A stretch of 64,000 nt of DNA. Origin: an uncultured Litoreibacter sp. GTDB taxonomy: Bacteria > Pseudomonadota > Alphaproteobacteria > Rhodobacterales > Rhodobacteraceae. Each line of letters opens with the position of its first letter. The stretch's first letter is position 1. The stretch spans positions 434,001 through 498,000 of the forward strand of contig CANLUY010000002.1 in the NCBI GenBank assembly GCA_947494435.1. The letters are read 5' to 3'. A program made the translations under genes and the position numbers. The notes below the pieces were generated by a model that did no database searches, was not told the origin of the DNA, and saw only the letters and a program-made list of their open reading frames with translations. Below are positions 34,101-42,404 of the stretch, piece by piece.

Positions 34101-35037
34101 GTTCTTGCGGCCAGTTGGCCTGCTCTTTCGCGACTTCCTCACGCACCAGCGCGGCGGTGTCGATGATGTTGAAGCCTTTGCGTTTGACGACCTGCAGGGC
34201 GATTGTGTCAGTGCCATTGTAGCGCGCGGTGCCTTCGCGATCTTCAAAGGTGAGGCGGATATTGGCAAGTTCGCCCAAGGTGACAACGCGGTCGCCATTG
34301 ACCTTGATCGGCAGTTCATAGACGTCGCGGGGCTCGTCGAAGGACGAGGGGATTTTGACGGCGAATGAGCCTTGTGCGGTGTCGACTTCGCCTGCGGCGA
34401 TCAGCAGGTTGTTGTTTGAGACGACGTTGATCAACTCACCTGCGGTGACGTTGTAGGCTTCAAGCGCCAAGGGGTCGATTGTGACCTCGAGCATTTCTTC
34501 GCGGTTGCCAGCGATGCCGGCTTCCAAGACGGGAGGCAGGGCTTCAAGTGTGTCCTGCAAGTCTTTGGTCACGCGCGTTAATGTGCGTTCAGGGATGTCA
34601 CCGGAGAGGGAGACGATGAGGATCGGGAATTCGGAGAAATTGACCTCTTCAACCGTGTATTGTTCGAAGCCGGAGGGGAATTCGCCCTCGGCCTGGCCCA
34701 TCTTGTCGCGCACATCGGCGAGGATTTGAGTTTTGTCCCAGCCGAATTCGAATTCCATGACGATGTTGGCGTAGTTTTCGGCCGCCGTGCCGCGCAGGGA
34801 TTTCAGCCCGTCGAGGTCTTGCAGCTTGGCTTCCATCGGTTTGACGAGGAGCTTTTCGCTGTCTTCGGCGGAGATGCCGGGGAAGGGGACGGAGACGACG
34901 AGGATCGGGATTTCGATATCGGGCTCGCCCTCTTTGGGGAGGCCCACGTAGGCGAAGCCGCCGATCACCACCGACATCATTATGAAGGCGATGATCATGC
35001 GGGCGCGTTCGCCCGCCCAGTCGACGAGGCCGGTCAT
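31135..35037 (-). CDS. RND-family efflux permease with C-terminal cytoplasmic tail
   Basis: About 1300 residues, longer than the usual 1030-1060. It has the RND layout of twelve membrane segments and two large periplasmic loops: first segment near residue 15-32, GLPKEGEPDIEIP, a central membrane group with VGMLVDGAIVVVEYADK (the proton-relay segment), and a final group with GTGIVALAGIVVNNNIVLIDT and RPVLLTTITTMAGLAPMMFG. After the last segment a charged tail of about 115 residues (SQSRQDLILRRAAS ... AAKEKLRKVADKLDALSP) is added, which is not part of the core fold. ATG at 35037 overlaps the adaptor gene stop (ATGA). Substrates are unknown; no outer-membrane channel gene is adjacent. Confidence 0.93.
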   Translation of the reverse strand: MTGLVDWAGERARMIIAFIMMSVVIGGFAYVGLPKEGEPDIEIPILVVSVPFPGISAEDSEKLLVKPMEAKLQDLDGLKSLRGTAAENYANIVMEFEFGWDKTQILADVRDKMGQAEGEFPSGFEQYTVEEVNFSEFPILIVSLSGDIPERTLTRVTKDLQDTLEALPPVLEAGIAGNREEMLEVTIDPLALEAYNVTAGELINVVSNNNLLIAAGEVDTAQGSFAVKIPSSFDEPRDVYELPIKVNGDRVVTLGELANIRLTFEDREGTARYNGTDTIALQVVKRKGFNIIDTAALVREEVAKEQANWPQELQDAIKVDVTLDQSKTVNNMVQQLEGSVLTAIALVMIVVLASLGTRSALLVGFAIPTSFLLCFILLGLMGISISNIVMFGLILAVGMLVDGAIVVVEYADKRISDGAGPMEAYTDAAKRMFWPVISSTATTLCAFLPMLFWPGVPGEFMGMLPVTLIFVLSASLIVALIYLPVMGGVSGRISRTIGNLSDNARAIPWLIRAPIALGSILLLFIAAMQILNPNYVLPLGAMGAAAPIVTGICFILAAMFASIMMGSIAWRKQQARIRSGYRRSPFGHFTALIAGNPIMPLAVIAGVIFFVMTTFSYFGANNNGVEFFVESETEQAIIYVQARGNLSLQEKDALVAEVEQAALSTDGIVSVFAFSGQGGLNTNNGGAEGPLDTVGQVQIELSDWDSRPTISEPWFSVFGLFDVNRQVVDPGYTGTVVVNELQAKLNNIPGIKTEILSQDRGPASGKPINLRIKSDNWDELREATNIARAHFETVPGLITIEDTLPLPGIDWQIDVDVEAAGRYGADVATVGAMVQLVTRGLLLDTMRVDSSDEEIEIRVRLPEEERVLSTLDNLKVRTPNGLIPLSNFITRTPVRKLGQIDRIDQSRFFDVKADAAPGLIKLVENEKPVAVLKADPNGPITNAEGESFVLVQTLNPDVSQSTLAQKFADGDYNIAIIDPNERIATLAEWIETEKPFASSVTYEWAGDQEEQAESQAFLGSAFAASLGLMFVILLAQFNSFYNATLVLLAVVLSTAGVLIGMLVMDQKFSIIMTGTGIVALAGIVVNNNIVLIDTYQDYSKYMPRLEAIIRTAEDRIRPVLLTTITTMAGLAPMMFGLSLDFFGGGYSIDSPTALWWKQLATAVVFGLGIATVLTLVFTPALLALRVWISMGAFASLKGLAALASRKSQSRQDLILRRAASRVKDPVLLWSDPDEPEDVVDAIATQEMPAPSEKKAQVSDATQSSLDAAKEKLRKVADKLDALSPVKTDPELPQKPLRAAE

Positions 35038-36332
35038 CCCTTTGCCTCCTGATAGGTGACATCTATGGCGACGCCGTCGATCACGTATTCCTGGCCGGTG
35101 ACAATGATGTCTGTTTGCGCTTCGAGCCCGTCGACCCAAACGCCGTCGACCGTGTCGCGCAGGATGGTGATGGGCGCGAAGCGGGCTTTGCCGTCGACGG
35201 CCAGACGCACGCCGAGCTCTCCGTCATTGTTGAGCGTCATGGAGGAGGCGGGGATCAGGTGGGCGGTTTTGCCCTCGGAGGCGATGATGATTTCTGCGGT
35301 CTGACCGTCACGGATCGCCAAATCAGGGTTGGGCACTTGCACTTCGACGCGGAAGGTGCGGGTTTCCATGTCGGCGGAACGGGACAGGAAAGTGACACGG
35401 CCCTGCACTTCGCGGCCCGAGACCAAGCGTGCGCCTGCGATGGAGCCGGTTGTGATCTTGCTGACCTCATTTTCAGGCACGAAGCCCACCAGCTTGATGG
35501 GATCGAGTTGGATGATTGTGGCGCAAGCGCTGCCGGGCTGCAGAAGCGAGCCAAGTTCAGCGGTATCTGTTTCTAACAGGCCGGAGAAGGGAGCTTTGAC
35601 GTCCAAGCGGTTGATTTCATTGCGTGCGGACGCGACAGCGGCCTCGGCGGCTTGTACACCAGCCCGGGCGGACTGGATGCCAGCTTTGGCGGCTTGCAAG
35701 CCTGCTTTTGCTGTCTCAACCCCTGCGCGGGCTGAGGACACTGCGGCGCGGGTGCCTGCAACGCGCGTGTCGGAGGCAAATCCATCTTGGCTGAGTTTGC
35801 GCGCAGCGTTGTCATTGATCAATGCTTCTTCCAACCGTGCTTCGGCTTCGGCAAGTCGCCCTTCGGCTTCAGGCACGCGCGCCTCTGCTTCGGGCAGGCG
35901 GGCCGCAGCCTCGGGGACACGTGCTTCGGCTTCCGCGAGTTGCGTCTGACGGGTGCCCGGATCAATTTCGCACATCAACTGATCTTTTTCGACGTAAGCG
36001 CCAGCACGCAGGGGTTCTGACTGGACGAGGCCCGATGTCTCTGCGCGGACAACAATTTGACGCGCGGCTTCTGTCCGGCCTCTGAGTAAAACTGCGCTGT
36101 CGACTTCTTGGGCTTGGGACTTCATTGCGACGACGGAAACAACACGCGCGGCTTCTTCTTCCGGCTCTTCAGTAACTGTTTCAGCCGCTTCTTCTGCTGG
36201 TGTTTCCGTGTCTAGCGGTGCCGATGCTTCGGCCCCGCCTGCAGCAAAGGAGAGCAGTCTGTCTCGCTCGAACACCAAGAAATAAAGGGCAGTTGCCACC
36301 AGAATGGACAATATGATTGGCGTCGGTTTCAT
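35034..36332 (-). CDS. RND periplasmic adaptor (membrane fusion protein)
   Basis: A protein of 432 residues with an N-terminal anchor (PTPIILSILVATALYFLVF) and an acidic linker. A lipoyl half-motif (GLVQSEPLRAGAYVEKDQLMCEIDP) precedes a long Ala/Glu/Arg-rich helical hairpin containing repeated heptads (AEARVPEAAARLPEAEARV...). The second lipoyl half (RLDVKAPFSGLLETDTAELGSLLQPG) and a beta-barrel domain follow. It links the permease to an outer-membrane channel. It is the first gene of the two-gene operon; a TetR-type palindrome lies 77 bases upstream of the ATG. Confidence 0.93.
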   Translation of the reverse strand: MKPTPIILSILVATALYFLVFERDRLLSFAAGGAEASAPLDTETPAEEAAETVTEEPEEEAARVVSVVAMKSQAQEVDSAVLLRGRTEAARQIVVRAETSGLVQSEPLRAGAYVEKDQLMCEIDPGTRQTQLAEAEARVPEAAARLPEAEARVPEAEGRLAEAEARLEEALINDNAARKLSQDGFASDTRVAGTRAAVSSARAGVETAKAGLQAAKAGIQSARAGVQAAEAAVASARNEINRLDVKAPFSGLLETDTAELGSLLQPGSACATIIQLDPIKLVGFVPENEVSKITTGSIAGARLVSGREVQGRVTFLSRSADMETRTFRVEVQVPNPDLAIRDGQTAEIIIASEGKTAHLIPASSMTLNNDGELGVRLAVDGKARFAPITILRDTVDGVWVDGLEAQTDIIVTGQEYVIDGVAIDVTYQEAKG

Positions 36333-36392
36333 TTTCTTTGCGTCCTATCAGCGTCTAATTGAGCTTGCGAAATGGAAGCTCAGCAGAAAGTG

Positions 36393-36421
36393 GTATGATG
36401 CTCATACGCTAAACTGTTTAG
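36393..36421 (-). promoter_or_regulatory. Two adjacent palindromes, TetR-type operator for the RND operon
   Basis: CTAAAC-T-GTTTAG (36409-36421) is a perfect 13-base palindrome resembling operators of TetR/AcrR repressors of efflux pumps. Right beside it GTATGA-TGC-TCATAC (36393-36407) is a second palindrome. Both lie in the divergent region between the RND adaptor (minus) and the YfgM-like gene (plus), closer to the former. The symmetry is seen; the regulator is inferred, and no TetR gene is present in the window. Confidence 0.5.
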
Positions 36422-36585
36422 TTCAGATTACTTTTTTCTTTCAGGCAGTGCAAGGTGCGGCATGCCGCACCATCGCGCGCACGCACACAGAAGTTGTGCG
36501 ATGCCTCTTGGCAAGGATTGAGCCTTCGGGGTAAGACGCTGCAAAGCTGTGCACAGGGGTGCGTGGCGTCAATTTTGGGTCCTTC

Positions 36586-37227
36586 ATGAGCAATACAGAC
36601 AGTTTTATCGAAGAAGTCACCGAAGAGGTTCAGCGCGATAAGCTCTTTGCCATTCTGAAGAAGTGGGGCTGGGTTGCTGGATTGGCCGTTGTGCTGGTTG
36701 TGGGCGGCGCTGCTTATAACGAATGGCGCAAGGCCCAGGAGCGCGATATGGCGCAAGCCTTTGGCGATCAGTTGCTTGCCGGTCTGGACAAGGATGATGG
36801 CGGCGCTGCCTTGGCCGAGATTGAGTTGGGTGATCCGGCGCAAGCTGCGGTTGCAGGTCATCTGGCGGCGGCTGTTGCTTTGGGAAGCGGCGATACGGAA
36901 AAAGGTCTGGCCCAGCTTGAAGCGCTCAAAAACAACGGTGAGGTCAGCGCGGTTTATCGTGACCTCGCTGCGTTCAAAGCGGCTTTGGCCTTGCCTGTTG
37001 ATATGCCGTCCGAAGAAAAGATCGCGGCCTTTGAGGCAGTAACAGGGACATTCCGTTTGCTGGCGCAGGAGCAAATCGCGCATGTTTTGGCGTCCGATGG
37101 TGATGTGGATGGCGCGGTTGAGATACTTAGAACGCTTGTGCAGGCGGCTGGCGTGCCGCCGGGTGTACAACGCCGCTCGGCCGAGCTGATCGTCGCTTTG
37201 GGCCGCGATGTGGTGGAAGAGAGCTGA
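36586..37227 (+). CDS. YfgM-like tetratricopeptide membrane protein
   Basis: About 213 residues. A basic/acidic start (MSNTDSFIEEVTEEVQRDKLFAILKKWG) precedes one membrane segment (VAGLAVVLVVGGAAY), then a periplasmic TPR-like helical domain ending RRSAELIVALG. This is the layout of YfgM, an ancillary subunit of the SecYEG translocon with chaperone links. Gene order supports it: bamB and der follow, as in enterobacteria. The ATG at 36586 matches the family start better than the upstream in-frame ATG. Confidence 0.85.
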   Translation: MSNTDSFIEEVTEEVQRDKLFAILKKWGWVAGLAVVLVVGGAAYNEWRKAQERDMAQAFGDQLLAGLDKDDGGAALAEIELGDPAQAAVAGHLAAAVALGSGDTEKGLAQLEALKNNGEVSAVYRDLAAFKAALALPVDMPSEEKIAAFEAVTGTFRLLAQEQIAHVLASDGDVDGAVEILRTLVQAAGVPPGVQRRSAELIVALGRDVVEES

Positions 37228-37246
37228 AACAGCACTGGAAACGTCG

Positions 37247-37268
37247 GGTGAGCCTTGCTAGGCTCGCC
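37247..37268 (+). repeat. Stem-loop between the YfgM-like gene and bamB
   Basis: GGTGAGCC and GGCTCGCC pair (one G-T) over the loop TTGCTA, 20 bases after the YfgM-like stop. No T-run follows, so it is more likely an intercistronic mRNA hairpin than a full terminator. Confidence 0.35.
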
Positions 37269-37330
37269 GAAATAGTCGGGACGAACCGGCAGCGTGCATT
37301 GATGAATGCAAAAGCAGGGGGCTGTGAGCA

Positions 37331-38644
37331 GTGAAATTCTCTACATCGGCAGTTATGGGCCTTTTGATGCTTGGCCTGTCCGCCTGCGCGGAGCGCGAGC
37401 TGATCCTTGAAGGTGAGCGGTTTGATATTCGTGAAGATATATCGAAAATAGGTGCAGATGGCGCCGCACCTGCTGCGCGTGCTTTCACGGCACCGGCGCA
37501 AGTCAATCACGCCGCTTGGACGCATCGCGGTGGATCAAACACGCATAATGTCGCCCATCCGGCGCTGAACCGGTCGCTGACGCAGATTTTCAGCGTCAAC
37601 ATTGGACAAGGCAATGGCCGCAAGCAGCGTCTGACGGCTGACCCTGTTGTTGCGGGTGGACGTATCTTCACGCTGGATGCCGCAAGCCGTGTGCAAGCCA
37701 CCGGCAGTGATGGTCAGGTTTTGTGGGCGCGCACATTGGTGCCTGCGTCCGACAAAGAGCGTGATGCATCGGGCGGTGGGCTCGCCTTCGGCGACAATAT
37801 CGTGTTTGCCGCTACCGGATTTGGCGAGTTGTTTGCGCTGGAGGCCACATCCGGTGCGACGCTGTGGCGTCAGAAGGTTGAAGCGCCCGTCACCTCATCG
37901 CCGACCTATGCCGATGGCAAAGTCTATATCATCAGCCGTGACAGCCGCGCGTGGGCGCTGGACAGTAAAACCGGTCGGATTGCATGGCAATTGGCGGGCG
38001 CGCCGAGCCTTGCGACATTGACCGGCGGCTCAGGTCCCGTGATCACCGGCCGTGTTGCGGTCTTGCCTTTCGGGTCGGGTGAGTTGGTAGCGGCTTTGAA
38101 GAATTCCGGCCTGCGGGTCTGGGGCTCCGCCGTGGCCGGGCAACGCCGCGGGCGGGCCTATGCAAATATCTCTGATATCACCGGGGATCCGGTCTTTGCG
38201 GATGGTGTGATTTACGCGGCCAATGCCAGCGGGCGTGTGGTTGCGATCAAGCCATCGTCTGGCGAGCGGATTTGGACTGCCAATGAGGGCGCGTATTCGC
38301 CGGTACTGCCTGCGGGCGATTCCGTGTTCATGATCTCCGATCAAGGAGAGTTGCTGCGCCTGGATCGTGAAACCGGCGAGCGGATTTGGGCAGAGCGCTT
38401 GCCGTATTTCGTGAAGAAGAAGGTCAAGCGGCGTGAAGCGATTTTCGCCCATTACGGTCCTGTTCTGGCAGGTGGGCGGTTGCTGGTTGCCTCTGATGAC
38501 GGGTTGATCCGCAGCTATGATCCGGCCACTGGCGCATTGATCGGGACGACGCCGATACGCGGTGGCGCGGCGTCAAACCCTGCGATTGTGAACGGGACGA
38601 TGTATATTGTCACCGACAAGGGACAACTCGCCGCTTTCCGTTGA
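37331..38644 (+). CDS. bamB: BamB-like outer membrane assembly lipoprotein (beta-propeller)
   Basis: A protein of 437 residues. A lipoprotein signal ends in LGLSACAER (lipobox LSAC), followed by PQQ-type beta-propeller blades, seen as repeated 'L-x-A-x-x-G-x-x-L/I-W' units (ATGSDGQVLWART; LEATSGATLWRQKVEAP; LDSKTGRIAWQLAG; IKPSSGERIWTANEG; LDRETGERIWAERLP). BamB is a scaffold of the BAM complex. Start codon GTG, with a GGGGG stretch about 9 bases upstream. It precedes der, which supports the BamB call over a PQQ-dependent enzyme. Confidence 0.9.
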   Translation: MKFSTSAVMGLLMLGLSACAERELILEGERFDIREDISKIGADGAAPAARAFTAPAQVNHAAWTHRGGSNTHNVAHPALNRSLTQIFSVNIGQGNGRKQRLTADPVVAGGRIFTLDAASRVQATGSDGQVLWARTLVPASDKERDASGGGLAFGDNIVFAATGFGELFALEATSGATLWRQKVEAPVTSSPTYADGKVYIISRDSRAWALDSKTGRIAWQLAGAPSLATLTGGSGPVITGRVAVLPFGSGELVAALKNSGLRVWGSAVAGQRRGRAYANISDITGDPVFADGVIYAANASGRVVAIKPSSGERIWTANEGAYSPVLPAGDSVFMISDQGELLRLDRETGERIWAERLPYFVKKKVKRREAIFAHYGPVLAGGRLLVASDDGLIRSYDPATGALIGTTPIRGGAASNPAIVNGTMYIVTDKGQLAAFR

Positions 38645-38690
38645 GGTGATTTGTCTATAGACGGGCGGCTTCATTACGTAAGTGAGTCTG

Positions 38691-40160
38691 ATGTCTTTTA
38701 CGCTCGCCATTGTTGGCCGTCCGAATGTCGGCAAATCCACATTGTTCAACCGTCTGGTTGGCAAGCGCTTGGCCTTGGTCGATGACCAACCCGGTGTAAC
38801 GCGCGATCTGCGCGAGGGCGCTGCGCGTTTGGGGGACCTCAAGTTCACAATTCTCGACACTGCTGGTCTTGAGATGGCGACCGACGAGTCGCTGCAAGGC
38901 CGGATGCGGGCGTTGACGGAGCGGGCTGTTGGCATGGCAGATGCCTGTCTGTTTCTGGTCGATGCGCGGGATGGGGTTCTGCCAGCGGATGAGATTTTCG
39001 CCGATATCCTGCGTAAGCGGAACGCGCATGTGATCCTCGGGGCCAATAAGGCCGAAGGGAAAGCCGGTGAGGCGGGCATGATGGAGGCGTATTCACTAGG
39101 GCTGGGGGAGCCGATTGGTCTTTCTGCCGAGCATGGCGAGGGGATGGCTGATCTGGCGGCGGCGTTACGGCCGTTGATCGAGGCGGCCTCGGAAGTGGCT
39201 GTAGATCATGAGCCAGTCGTTGAGGTGGATGTCGAGGAAGACAGCGATGAGGTTGAGGCTTATGTCGCGCCTTCGGCAGGCAAGCCTTTGCAGATTGCGG
39301 TGGTCGGGCGTCCGAATGCGGGCAAGTCGACGCTGATCAACAAGATCCTTGGGGAAGAGCGTTTGCTGACGGGGCCTGAGGCGGGGATCACGCGCGATGC
39401 GATCTCTGTCATGACGAATTGGGGCGGGGTGCCGACGCGGATTTTCGATACGGCGGGGATGCGCAAGAAGGCCAAGGTGCAAGACAAGCTTGAGAAGCTG
39501 TCTGTGTCCGATGGGCTGCGCGCTGTGAAGTTTGCCGAGGTTGTGGTGGTGTTGCTGGATGTGGACATCCCGTTTGAGCAGCAGGACCTGCGGATTGCCG
39601 ATCTGGCGGAGCGCGAAGGGCGCGCTGTCGTCTTGGCCGTGAATAAGTGGGATCTGGAAGGCGAGAAGCAGGAAAAGCTGCGCGCTTTGAAAGAACAGTT
39701 TGGGCGGTTGCTGCCTCAATTGAAAGGCGCGCCGTTGATTACCGTGTCCGCGCTGACGGGGCGCGGGCTGGAGCGGCTGCGTGAGGCTATTCTGGAGGCG
39801 CATGAGGTGTGGAACCGGCGCGTGTCCACATCTCAACTCAACCGCTGGCTGGTGGGGATGTTGGAACAACACCCGCCGCCCGCACCACAGGGCAAACGCA
39901 TCAAACTGCGCTACATGACCCAAGCCAAAGCACGTCCGCCGGGCTTCGTGGTCATGTGCTCGCATCCGGATCTGTTGCCTGCGAGCTATTCACGCTATCT
40001 GGTCAACGGGCTGCGCGAGGACTTTGACATGCCCGGCACACCGATCCGGATTTTCTTGCGTTCGCAGGCAGAGGCGAACCCTTACAAGAACCGCAAGAAG
40101 GCGGGGCCGTCAAAGCTGCGTAAGCATATTGGCAGCAACCCGAACCGGGGTGAGAGATAA
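38691..40160 (+). CDS. der: Ribosome assembly GTPase Der (EngA)
   Basis: About 489 residues with two tandem GTPase domains and a C-terminal KH-like domain, needed for 50S subunit assembly. First G domain: [27 protein letters not shown]. Second: [48 protein letters not shown]. The C-terminal domain has [25 protein letters not shown]. An acidic linker separates the two G domains. ATG at 38691 gives the standard [16 protein letters not shown] start; a GTG three codons earlier is unlikely. Confidence 0.97.
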   Translation: MSFTLAIVGRPNVGKSTLFNRLVGKRLALVDDQPGVTRDLREGAARLGDLKFTILDTAGLEMATDESLQGRMRALTERAVGMADACLFLVDARDGVLPADEIFADILRKRNAHVILGANKAEGKAGEAGMMEAYSLGLGEPIGLSAEHGEGMADLAAALRPLIEAASEVAVDHEPVVEVDVEEDSDEVEAYVAPSAGKPLQIAVVGRPNAGKSTLINKILGEERLLTGPEAGITRDAISVMTNWGGVPTRIFDTAGMRKKAKVQDKLEKLSVSDGLRAVKFAEVVVVLLDVDIPFEQQDLRIADLAEREGRAVVLAVNKWDLEGEKQEKLRALKEQFGRLLPQLKGAPLITVSALTGRGLERLREAILEAHEVWNRRVSTSQLNRWLVGMLEQHPPPAPQGKRIKLRYMTQAKARPPGFVVMCSHPDLLPASYSRYLVNGLREDFDMPGTPIRIFLRSQAEANPYKNRKKAGPSKLRKHIGSNPNRGER

Positions 40161-40212
40161 CGACGCGCCCATGTTGTTGCAGGGGGCAAAAGCATAGTCT
40201 TTTCGATCAGAT

Positions 40213-40247
40213 GCGAATGTCGGCTATGAGCCCTTACCTACATTCGC
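40213..40247. repeat. Intergenic inverted repeat after der
   Basis: GCGAATGT and ACATTCGC oppose each other over a 19-base loop, followed by a partial copy of the same arms (GAATGT ... ATTCGC, 40261-40282). It resembles a type of degenerate intergenic palindrome I associate with Rhodobacteraceae genomes and could form the 3' end of the der transcript. It also marks the left edge of the copper island. Confidence 0.4.
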
Positions 40248-40270
40248 TGCAAAACGATGAATGTCTGCTA

Positions 40271-40805
40271 TCAATTCGCTGACCGTTCAACATTGGGTCC
40301 GGTCGGATCGCTTCGTCGGCGCTTTGCGAGCTCTCGATAGAGTGCCGGTGGAGACACCCCGATCCAATCAGCAACGCGCACCCATCCGCCTTCTTCTAGT
40401 AGACCAAAGAGCTCGATGAATGCGTCCAGTCGATCTTTGACCTTTCGCAATCGCATGATTTCAATACGGGCGCGCAGGGTTTGCAGCTCTTTGGCCGTCC
40501 GCTCAAAGGCACTTACCGATCGCTGATTTCCCGAGGTATCGCATGCTAGTTGCTTCAGCAGCTCTGCCTTCGGGAGGACCGCAACCGTCGTCGTCAAATC
40601 CGCCACTGCATCACAATGATAGTGTTCTGCGAAAAGGGACGCTTCGGCAATCAGATCACCACTACTGGCGCTGTGAAGGGTCAGGAGCCCGCCATCTTGC
40701 TAAAAACGTCCTCTCAACTTTGGCTTCCCGACGAAACAGAGTTTCGCCCGCTTTCAACGTTCGTTCCCGTGCGCCGTCGAAGCAATGAAGCCAATGATCT
40801 GACAT
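40271..40805 (-). pseudogene. Frameshifted Crp/Fnr-family transcription regulator
   Basis: Two reading frames together make one Crp/Fnr protein. The first frame (from ATG at 40805) gives SDHWLHCFDGARERTLKAGE and TLFRREAKVERTFL, the start of the cyclic-nucleotide-like sensor domain. A second frame gives DGGLLTLHSASSGDLIAEAS then LFAEHYHCDAVA and ends in a helix-turn-helix, WVRVADWIGVSPPALYRELA. They join near 40695-40706, where the sequence carries one base too many (or two too few); the second frame meets a stop just upstream. EASLF-x2-HYHCDAV is a well-known Crp-family block. An in-frame ATG at 40817 could be the original start. Either a true pseudogene or a sequencing error; if an error, the regulator is intact and divergent from the Spy-like gene. 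Confidence 0.75.
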
Positions 40806-40819
40806 GATTTCTATCATGT
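40802..40819. promoter_or_regulatory. FNR-type palindrome in the divergent regulator/Spy-like promoter
   Basis: ACATGATTTCTATCATGT is a perfect 7-base inverted repeat with a 4-base spacer. Its core TGAT-N4-ATCA is the FNR/FixK/DNR consensus core. It overlaps the start of the frameshifted Crp/Fnr gene and lies upstream of the Spy-like gene. If TATGCA at 40836-40841 is the -10 element of the latter, the box centre is near -38, close to the class II activator position. The match is seen; binding is inferred. Confidence 0.5.
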
Positions 40820-40881
40820 TCTTTTTAACGCGAGCTATGCAATGCCTCGGGCTAATTTTGGATCGATCAAGGACTTCAAAC

Positions 40882-41484
40882 ATGAGCGCCAAATACTTCG
40901 CACTCCTTATGGCTATCCTAGCCGCCATGGTCTCTGCCCAAACGCATGACGGAAACCACGGCTTGACGCCCTCAATCTATGCAGGGGAAGAATCGCGCCT
41001 TATCAAATCTCTGTCGGAAGAGGACTTGGAAGAGATCGCGCGTGGCGGTGGATGGGGGCTTGCTCGTGCCGCAGAACTGAACGGCGTTCCGGGTCCGACG
41101 CACCTGCTCGAGCTTGCCGACCAAATCGGTTTGTCGGAGCAGCAACGCCAGGCCATTGAAGCGGTCCGGGCTCAGATGCAGGCCGACGCGATCGCTGCAG
41201 GGGAGCAGTTCATCGCGGCAGAACAGGCATTGGACGAAGTATTTCAGCGGGGTGTGCCGGATGCCGAGGATCTTCAGCGGCTTGTCACGGAGGCAGGTGT
41301 AGCGCGGGCAGACTTGAGGTTGGTTCACCTAAACGCCCATCTGCTGACCCTGCCAATGCTGACAGACACTCAAGTGACTCAATACTCGGTCTTGCGCGGA
41401 TATTCAGATGATCCGTGTGCCAGTGTTCCAAATGAACATGATCCAGACATGTGGCGCAGACACAATGGGTGCGAAGCCCCTTGA
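40882..41484 (+). CDS. Periplasmic Spy/CpxP-like (heavy-metal sensor-type) protein
   Basis: About 200 residues with a signal peptide (SAKYFALLMAILAAMVSAQ). The mature protein is helical: LADQIGLSEQQRQAIEAVRA in the middle and LTDTQVTQYSVLRGYSDDP near the end resemble the paired helices of Spy/CpxP/ZraP periplasmic metal-responsive chaperones, although the classic LTxxQ pair is only partly kept. Start chosen for AAGGA 8 bases upstream. It precedes the copper genes on the same strand with a separate CsoR-type operator in between, so it may be in a different transcription unit. Confidence 0.7.
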   Translation: MSAKYFALLMAILAAMVSAQTHDGNHGLTPSIYAGEESRLIKSLSEEDLEEIARGGGWGLARAAELNGVPGPTHLLELADQIGLSEQQRQAIEAVRAQMQADAIAAGEQFIAAEQALDEVFQRGVPDAEDLQRLVTEAGVARADLRLVHLNAHLLTLPMLTDTQVTQYSVLRGYSDDPCASVPNEHDPDMWRRHNGCEAP

Positions 41485-41520
41485 TAGGGGCGACACACCC
41501 TCGTGACTTGTCAACATAAG

Positions 41521-41537
41521 ATACCCCCGGTAGGTAT
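41521..41537 (+). promoter_or_regulatory. CsoR-type operator 1 and overlapping promoter
   Basis: ATACCCCCGGTAGGTAT is a 17-base imperfect palindrome (ATACC ... GGTAT) with the C-run/G-run look of CsoR-family operators. TTGTCA (41508-41513) and TAGGTA (41531-41536) are 17 bases apart, so the operator covers the spacer and -10. Transcription would begin near 41543, the ATG of the next gene, suggesting a leaderless or very short-leader mRNA. Confidence 0.65.
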
Positions 41538-41542
41538 TGAGC

Positions 41543-41878
41543 ATGTGGCGCTTAATCCTCTCAATCATTCTTGTCGTTACAGTTGCTGGTGCCTCCGCCG
41601 CGTCTGTGATGCACGGAATGAACCAAGGACTGGATCACACTGACCACCACATCGAAACGACAGAAAACGATCTGTTGGCTGATGCTGAGGACGCGCTCGC
41701 GGCGTGCTGCGACGCCACCAGCGGCATGGGATCAGCATCCTGTTTTGGCGATCTTGTGACCGCATCGGTGATGTTGCCGGTCAACCCCGATGGAAGAACT
41801 GCCATTTCGGATCTGTATTCTGACGTCGAATTTGCGAACCGGACCCTCGCGGTCCCAACCGGTCCTCCGAAAGCTTGA
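41543..41878 (+). CDS. Small exported protein, first gene of the copper operon
   Basis: About 111 residues with a hydrophobic signal (WRLILSIILVVTVAGASAAS). The mature part contains a His-rich stretch (HGMNQGLDHTDHHIE) and Cys residues in LAACCDATSGMGSASCFGD, both suited to metal binding. Not assigned to a family. It directly follows the CsoR-type operator. The gap of 58 bases to the DUF411 gene holds only that gene's ribosome site. Confidence 0.7.
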   Translation: MWRLILSIILVVTVAGASAASVMHGMNQGLDHTDHHIETTENDLLADAEDALAACCDATSGMGSASCFGDLVTASVMLPVNPDGRTAISDLYSDVEFANRTLAVPTGPPKA

Positions 41879-41936
41879 ACCGCATCGGGCGCATGCCCGC
41901 AATTCGTTCAACTTTCACACCAAAGGACCGACAGAC

Positions 41937-42404
41937 ATGATCACACGTCGTCACTTCACTGCACTTTCCGCTGCTGCTCTCGCCATGACTGCTCTGCCAG
42001 CACGTGCGACTACTCCCATGCATGTTCTCACTTCACCAGGTTGTGGGTGTTGTCACGCATGGGCCGACCTGGCCCGCGCACGCGGCTACGCTGTCACAGT
42101 CGAAGAGCTGACAGACCCCGACGCGCAAAAGTCTGAGCGCGGCATTCCGCTTGAGCTGGCATCCTGTCACACCATCGAAGCAGACGGCTACATTTTCGAA
42201 GGGCACGTGCCGTTCGAGGCTTTGGAAGCCGTCCTGCAAGATCGTCCAAACATCACAGGGCTTGCAGTTCCAGGGATGCCTATGGGCTCACCCGGTATGG
42301 GAGATCACCCGTCCGCTCGCTACGACGTCATCGCTTTTGGCGGTGAGGCCGGACCCGGTACGGTCTACTACCGTGCAGGCACCCCACAGCCATTTAACGT
42401 CTAA
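41937..42404 (+). CDS. DUF411 family metal-binding protein
   Basis: A protein of 155 residues with a twin-arginine-like signal (ITRRHFTALSAAALAMTALPARA) and a DUF411 domain. The thiol motif SPGCGCCHAWADLARARGY has Cys36, Cys38 and Cys39, a second pair is Cys77-His78 (ELASCHTIEADGY), and a Met-rich loop VPGMPMGSPGM follows. DUF411 proteins are usually encoded with copper resistance genes (for example next to copC/copD), suggesting a copper chaperone or sensor role. AAGGA lies 10 bases upstream of the ATG. The stop overlaps the cytochrome start (TAATG). Confidence 0.9.
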   Translation: MITRRHFTALSAAALAMTALPARATTPMHVLTSPGCGCCHAWADLARARGYAVTVEELTDPDAQKSERGIPLELASCHTIEADGYIFEGHVPFEALEAVLQDRPNITGLAVPGMPMGSPGMGDHPSARYDVIAFGGEAGPGTVYYRAGTPQPFNV

